In this document: in pieces, positions 58,321 through 64,000 of the stretch
Numbering within the stretch: the first letter of the stretch is position 1
Layout of the letters: every line of letters starts with the position of its first letter
Assembly (NCBI GenBank): GCA_029582265.1
Contig: CM055823.1
Location: 17,818,093-17,882,092, forward strand
Direction of reading: 5' to 3'
DNA from: Zoroaster sp. YZ-2022
Lineage: Eukaryota > Echinodermata > Asteroidea > Forcipulatida > Zoroasteridae
DNA length: 64,000 nt
Position numbers and translations under genes: made by a program
The notes under the pieces: generated by a model
Databases searched by the model: none
Told to the model about the DNA's origin: nothing
What the model saw: only the letters and a program-made list of their open reading frames with translations

Positions 58321-60068
58321 AACATCATACACTGACATCCTGCAACTTGAATTTTGTATGTATAAAAAGTATGTTGGATATTGCAATGGTAATGAAGGAT
58401 GTATCCAAACCCTTTTATGCTTAAACCAGTTAGAGTTAGTATAATGCTTTCATGAGGATGCTTTCTTTAAAGGGGTATATCGTCACAATCAGAGCAGGCT
58501 TGACGACACTGAATCCTCCACTGATAGTTCTAGATGAACTCAGATAAACCCAGTGATCTATAGATAGATATAATACTCACATACCTTTGTTGTAGCTGTT
58601 TTGCATATGATTGCACATATGATGATGGTTTGCCTCCTGTCCCAACAAACAAAGGTGAATGTTCTGACCTCATAGCACCTGGTATGCTTAGTGTTCGCAT
58701 TATTTCCATCGATATATATTTATAGTTAAATTTCTTCCTCTGAGAATAAAGTAAACTGATCATGTCTGACTGAGGGTTTACAATAATTAAGCATTGACAA
58801 TCCCATGGGGGCGTTATACTATACATGACTATATGAAGATCAGAAACAATTCAAGACTCTAGTTCACGGTTCATGTAAATTTCAGAACCCTTTGTTTCTG
58901 TATTTTAGCCATTAAGGATAAAGAATTAACAAGATGTACGTGTATTATAAATATATAAAAAGAAATTTGACATACATGTAGAGGGTGAGAATAAGAATTC
59001 TAACCTGAACACCCACTGGAAGCAGGCCGTGTGTAGAAGCTTATTTTCCTCTCTAGAGTTTCATTCAATATGACTGTGGCAGGTCCAAGATGTTCTGTCT
59101 TGTGTTTGTAAACCTGAAATGAGAAATGTATTGTATCAGTAATTCTAATAAGGCTAAACAGCTCAGGTTCCAAAGCCAATACTTAATACTTAATATCATG
59201 ACTTTCAAAAAGCCTCATCCTTGTGATCCCCAGACAGCGGCTTCCATGGAGGTGTGATCCCACCAACGTATACATGTATAAAATTGAATGGCTTTTGATG
59301 CTTTTGATACTCAGTGCAATATATTCATCATGATAAATTTTTTCCCCTGACACATCCAGCATTTTTCTGACTGACTTACTTATGAATGCTTTGATTGAAC
59401 ATAAATTGGCAGAACTCATTGATTGATTTTCACTGAAACACATTTAACTTTGTACAGTCCAGTGAGGAAATAAATAAACTCACCACTATATACTTCAGTA
59501 TTTTACCAAGCAGTTGCTTTGTTTCAAAAGAGATAAAGATTTTGTTCAAGAACAGCTATAACTTTAATCTTTTAAACATTTATAGGGGAAGGCGATCATT
59601 TTTCTGACTTACTTATGAATGCTTTGATTGAACATAAATTGGCAGAACTCATTCTCTGTGAATAACTTCAAATGTATAAATATCTTCAAAAATGTCTGGA
59701 TCTACGGAGTGTTTTCTATGCATGTACTCTCTCCTATTGTAGCATTTTGTATTACTCCTGCTCATGGAGCTTATCTAAGCACAGTTTTCATTATGATAAG
59801 ATTCCTTATTTGTTTGATCATCGTCCACGTTAACTGCTCAGCCGTTTCTTGATTGATAAATCATTATAATAAATATGAATGTGTCATTACAAAGTTTTGC
59901 AAATGAGGGGTCAGGGGCACTTGGTAGGAGTGGGTGAAAGGGTTAAGGGAGATACTTGTGTGTTCCCATGGTTACATCTAACAAGATTGAATCCTGCAAA
60001 AGCTGTGTGAGGACTATTCCATAAAATACCAGCTTTGGTGGTCATACATACACAGCCACCAGCATCTA

Positions 60069-60936
60069 AACCCCTCAAAAAAAGTTCTGCAATTCAAGTT
60101 TGAGGGATGATATCTTTCTTGTTACTGATGTATGAAAAAAGAAACTGGTGTCATTGAAAAGCTTGATTATTCCTCTTTACAATGATGTGCCGATTCTACG
60201 TGATTATGTAATCATGGAATGTGCAGTACTCCTGAATATAGGGCAAAGTCTGAAGTGAAATGTTGCAAAAAGCATTTTTTTCAACACCGAAGTCTCCATT
60301 TCTTGTGAAGATGCAATGTGTTTTGAATAAGTAGTGCCCAGATGACAGTGCTTGTCTTGCATGAATGTCAATGGTGCCTTCAATAATGTTTGTGTGAGGT
60401 AGAGCTGCAGTTTACTGAGTGGTCGTTTGTAAGATGTTTAAAGATGCCACGCTATCGAATCTCCTAAAGGCCCAAGCAATTGGACAACTCGCTGATCCTT
60501 GTTGAAGAGTGGAACGCCATCCCACAGCTTCGTGTGACGAGGCTGGTGAACAGCATGAGGAGGAGGTGTCAGGCCATGGTTGCTGTGTTCGGGTCATCTA
60601 CCCGCTACTGACTTACTGACATGTAACCATTTCTCAATAAAAGAAGGAGAGGAGAGAGTGAGAGAAAACAAATTGTCTGTGTCATCATTGTTTTGTCATT
60701 AAAGTTTGGATGAATTAACTATTGAAAACAACGAATTTTGCAACATTTCATTTTTGACCTTGCTGCATATTCAGAAGGACTGTGCATTCCATGATTGCAT
60801 AAGCATCACAAATGACACATCATTGTAAAGAGGAATAATCAAGCTTTCTGATGATACCACATTCACGTATGATGATGAAGCAACAAGAGATATATTACCC
60901 ATCAAATTTGAATTGCAGAACTTTTTTTGAGGGGTT
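60069..60936 (+). mobile_element. Tc1/mariner deletion derivative, 868 bp
   Basis: AACCCCTCAAAAAAAGTTC and its inverted partner GAACTTTTTTTGAGGGGTT bound the element, with TA on both sides (60067-60068 and 60937-60938). The arms stay complementary for about 29 bp and again near AAGAGGAATAATCAAGCTT (60171 and 60827). A transposase C-terminus remains inside. Confidence 0.88.
60498..60611 (+). pseudogene. Tc1-type transposase C-terminal remnant
   Basis: It reads LVEEWNAIPQLRVTRLV, then NSMRRRCQAMVAV and STRY before TGA, the C-terminal signature of Tc1 transposases (EWNAIP..I..LI.SM.RRC.A......TRY). Everything upstream, including the DDE residues, is deleted. Confidence 0.85.
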
Positions 60937-61014
60937 TATGATATAACTTAAACTTATAAACTTGTTTTACCAATATGAAAGATGACCTGTAAATTGTAAT
61001 ATTTAGAAGTTCTA

Positions 61015-62360
61015 TGCACAGTCAAGGTAGATTTTGCAGAAAACCTAGCTTATACTTGGTTCTAAATACCGGTACTACTACTACTAGTACTATGCGGTTG
61101 CAAGAGTGATCAACGCATTTATGCTCAGTGTAACGTTAATCTTAAAATTATTCAGTACTCACAAATGAATGGGTCACACATGTCTGTATTCCAGATCCAA
61201 ACTAACTATGAATCTTGATCATGCATTGATGTTTGTTACGTTTACCGGTGGTGTACACATGAAGCGCCCTCTTTCGTCAGCTTAGGACTGCATGCAATGT
61301 ATCCACGCAGCACATAACTTAAAGGGACAGTATCGTCACAATCAACAGGGCATGGAATCAGAGTACTTGTTTTAGATTAACTTAGTGACTGAAAATAATA
61401 CCCGAAATAATAAGGTCGTGACCGTTGCTGCTGAATAAATGAGTCAGTAATGTTCTAGCCTTGATCAAGGCGCGTCAGAACGGTTTGCTCTCATAATATT
61501 ATTTTGCCCCGAAATTTAGCTATCCAAACTCCAGCGCGCATATTCACACATTACATTATGTACACGGATCCATGCATACTGTATACAAGTCATGTACATG
61601 TACATGTATGTATATACATGTACATGTATATTGTAACGATTCGGGGTAGCTATGAGATGAATAAACTAAATAAAACCCTCGTCGTCATCCAGGAAATCTC
61701 AGGGGAAGGTGTTTAATAATTGGTTTCTATAGACAGACAAGCAGACATGATAAAACGAACACTTTCAGTCGAAACGTTGACTTTAACCGTTAGGGAAATT
61801 CACGAACTGTGTATTTTATTTACCAATCTCAATAATCACAAAATATACATAGCACCCTCTCTTGATTAGACAATTAATTATGTATACACTCCAATCAACT
61901 TACTGCACGCACGCACTGCTCTGCTGTACTACTACCAGCGGTTGGTAGCCGTGGTCGCTATAATACTAAGCGCAATCTGTGTGTTTAATAAAGTGTAAGA
62001 AACGCTATAGAATGCATTATTTGTGTATCTGTGTGTTTCTTTATCTCTCTGCTGCGCTGAGAATCTTGGAATGAAGTATTTTGTGTAGTCATCGGTGACA
62101 GGCTCTGTTGGAAAACAAAGCCAGCATCTTGGAGTCTTTAAATCTTTAGGTCTTTCGGTCTTTAGGTCTTGAAACGGCGAGCTCCGCTCCGTTGGGAAAA
62201 ACCGAGCCCAGAACTCACTCTTCAACGCTTTATATAGTCTGGTTGCGTATGTGCTGCACGCAGATTACCTAAAACAGCAAGCTGATTGGCAAAATTAAAA
62301 CAATAAACCAATAAGCGTTAACTTCTACGGTAGCTTGCGCGTTTTGCCAATGTGCGCGTA
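61015..62360. repeat. Block G2, segmental duplicate of G1
   Basis: Collinear with 27859-29420 and lacks the SINE insertion. The minus strand, 62225-61932, keeps the same open frame as G1 (CWLCFPTEPVTDD onward) with mostly silent differences. It also contains TACATGTACATGT runs (61590-61630). Confidence 0.7.
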
Positions 62361-63883
62361 CGCGCACGCTAATCCACTGTTACATTGCATGCAGAATCGG
62401 AATAAACTTTATACAATGTACATACTGTACATCGCTGTTTATTAAAATAGAGGCAAAGTGAACGATTTTATGATTGGCGGCTGTAAAAAAAATAAGTAAT
62501 CATTGTGAATCAACAGTACAATTATAATTTGGAGACGGAAACTGCCTAAGAAAAATTGCCACAGGTTTTAAGCAGAAAGGCGGTTTTCGTCACACTATTG
62601 TACACTGTATATTACTATACCAGTGACCATTCGTCGTCGCGCCTTGATGTTTCTACACGTCACATGCCAACATTTAAGGCGGAGCTCACGAATGCTAATA
62701 GCTAATATTAGTTCAAAAACTAAAGACGTATTCTCATTGGTTACTGGTTGGCCCAGCAACTGTTGCCATTCTTGCTGTTCGCGATACATGAGTACTAGTG
62801 TATAGTGTACATGTACAATTAGCCAGTGTACATCCGCCTTGTGCACATTGTATATAGCCCTCTAGCAGTGTCTTGATGATAGCCACTTTTGCGTCGTGTG
62901 AGCGTTGTGCGTATGTGCGTACATTATGGTACAAAGCGCGCGTGTACTTCTATCAGCCAATGATCGCTTGAGATATTCCGCGCGTACACACATCAACTGC
63001 AAAATACGCCAAACGCGACGCACTATCGCTGCCCTTTCGCCAACAGTGGTCTAACAACATGTGCCCTCAACAGCTCATGCACGGTACGAATACTAGAGAC
63101 GGAGTCCATTGGGCTACGTGTGTTTGCGCAGTGCATTGTGTTGTGCTGTGTGTGTGTGGGATCAAATGGGGTCAAAGCTAGGGAAATGAACCGCCCACAT
63201 CTTGCATACGCTGTACAGTGTACGTGTCTAGTCTGGGGACGGGTGACAGCGCACCGTGTTGGGCTAGCAATAGGTACGGGCCGGGGTGTGAATACCGTGG
63301 TGGTAAGTGCGCGCTACGACAACAGCCTTGATCAAGGCTAGTAATGTTCAGTCACTGTGTTCATCTTAAACTAGGACACCGATTCCATGCACTGTTGAAA
63401 GTCTGCTCTGATAGTGACGATATTGTCCCTTTAACGTGCATGTTTGATGGGCCCGACACACAGTGGGCCAGGGTGAAACCAATGTGCGCCAAAAGGGGTT
63501 ATTTGTGTATGTGCCAGATTTTAATTATTTTACATTTTTAAAGATTGCTAAGACCCCTACGACTATTTTATAAACAAATTAAACTCCAATTAATATTTAA
63601 TAACTGTAGAAGCGCCTTACAATCTCAAAAATAAAATAAAAAATACTTTTAAAATTGCCATTGTGGGTTTTTACAGAAGCTATCGTCGTGTCAATTGAAG
63701 TAACCTCAGTGTATGTTCTATATTTTATCACAATTGTTGTATAAAAAGATACTTGCACTAAGAAGTCAAGCACCCCATCAGGTCGTGATATTGGGCCATT
63801 TTTATACACTCCTTCAAATGTATATACTTATATGGACCTCAAGTCTTACTTTTCCAGAAAATTTTGGGCATGCAAATAAGCAT
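62361..63883. other. No gene recognised
   Basis: Mixed composition, more CpG-rich at 62880-63330, with half of the fold-back repeat family near 63335-63440. No exon series or transposon ends identified. Confidence 0.5.
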
Positions 63884-63909
63884 AATGACCTCGGCATGCT
63901 GAGGTCATT
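63884..63909. repeat. Perfect hairpin
   Basis: AATGACCTC and GAGGTCATT flank GGCATGCT. It is a perfect 9-bp stem, and the loop itself contains the palindrome GCATGC. Confidence 0.7.
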
Positions 63910-64000
63910 TGTCGGCAAATGAATTTGGTCACTATTTTATTTTGTGCATAAGTTGCACCATAATATATACCAGGAAAGTTTAATATAAATTATAACAACG

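Larger units (their letters stand above)
53016..59516 (-). pseudogene. Recombinase-like gene, copy 4 (A3/D4 exons)
   Basis: The exons, in transcription order, are QLLGKILKYIV (59516-59484); the complete 109-bp HKT exon (59113-59005), reading VYKHKTEHLGPATVILN and ending RPASSGCS; SEHSPLFVGTGGKP (58678-58585), reached in phase through acceptor ATACCAG; YKTFLSIKSDEEID (57834 downward); VAAASTSG (57389-57320, 2-bp deletion); and EEDSQVQRTESAKRTKHS (53069-53016). The exon with the candidate catalytic tyrosine is replaced by unrelated sequence, and hAT and Tc1 elements sit in the introns. D4 holds the best-preserved HKT and GGKP exons of the cluster and is the best reference for the family assignment. 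Confidence 0.5.

Overview
The window is eukaryotic and almost certainly comes from an invertebrate animal, most likely marine. It is AT-rich, has split exons with GT/AG borders, TACATGTACATGT-type simple repeats, several DNA-transposon superfamilies, a CR1/L2-type LINE and two Ty3/Gypsy elements. An echinoderm or another invertebrate deuterostome is my guess, from overall texture only. There is no intact protein-coding gene with a long ORF. The long ORFs at 1-900, 12.5-12.9 kb and 13.4-14.9 kb are artefacts of tandem repeats whose periods (57 and 60 bp) are divisible by three.

The organising principle is a decayed segmental-duplication cluster. I name its blocks A, D, E, F and G. On the + strand the order is: A1 (about 4.65-7.7 kb), D1 (8.9-11.6 kb), E1 (LINE plus 60-bp arrays, 11.58-15.08 kb), F1 (15.35-17.1 kb), A2 (17.16-20.25 kb), an inserted LINE fragment and Gypsy element (20.3-27 kb), G1 (27.86-29.4 kb), unrelated sequence and a 500-N gap (29.4-36.86 kb), E2/F2 (36.9-38.86 kb), D2 interrupted by a second Gypsy (38.87-45.48 kb), E3 (45.5-47.2 kb), F3 (47.2-48.96 kb), A3 (48.96 kb to about 57.4 kb, split by piggyBac, hAT and Tc1 insertions), D4 (57.7-59.6 kb) and G2 (61.0-62.4 kb). 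Blocks A, D and F carry short minus-strand exons with good splice sites. Read F to D to A, they encode pieces of a protein resembling the catalytic domain of tyrosine recombinases. G may hold the 5' end.

The paralogous copies give filled and empty sites for many insertions. That allows target-site duplications to be read directly: hAT (8 bp), Harbinger-like (TAA), Tc1/mariner (TA), LTR (5 bp) and SINEs.

Other elements are a 57-bp minisatellite (1-1057), two clusters of palindromic AAGCTT-rich repeats (1.06-1.33 and 3.59-3.90 kb), a GC-rich TIR element (31.78-32.63 kb), a run of stem-loops (33.76-34.06 kb) and a TG-rich minisatellite (34.54-34.89 kb). Sequence from the gap to about 50.5 kb shows many small indels relative to its paralogs and may be poorly polished assembly. 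Sequences of about 2 kb with nothing recognisable lie at 1.33-3.59 kb, 29.7-31.4 kb and 62.4-63.9 kb.
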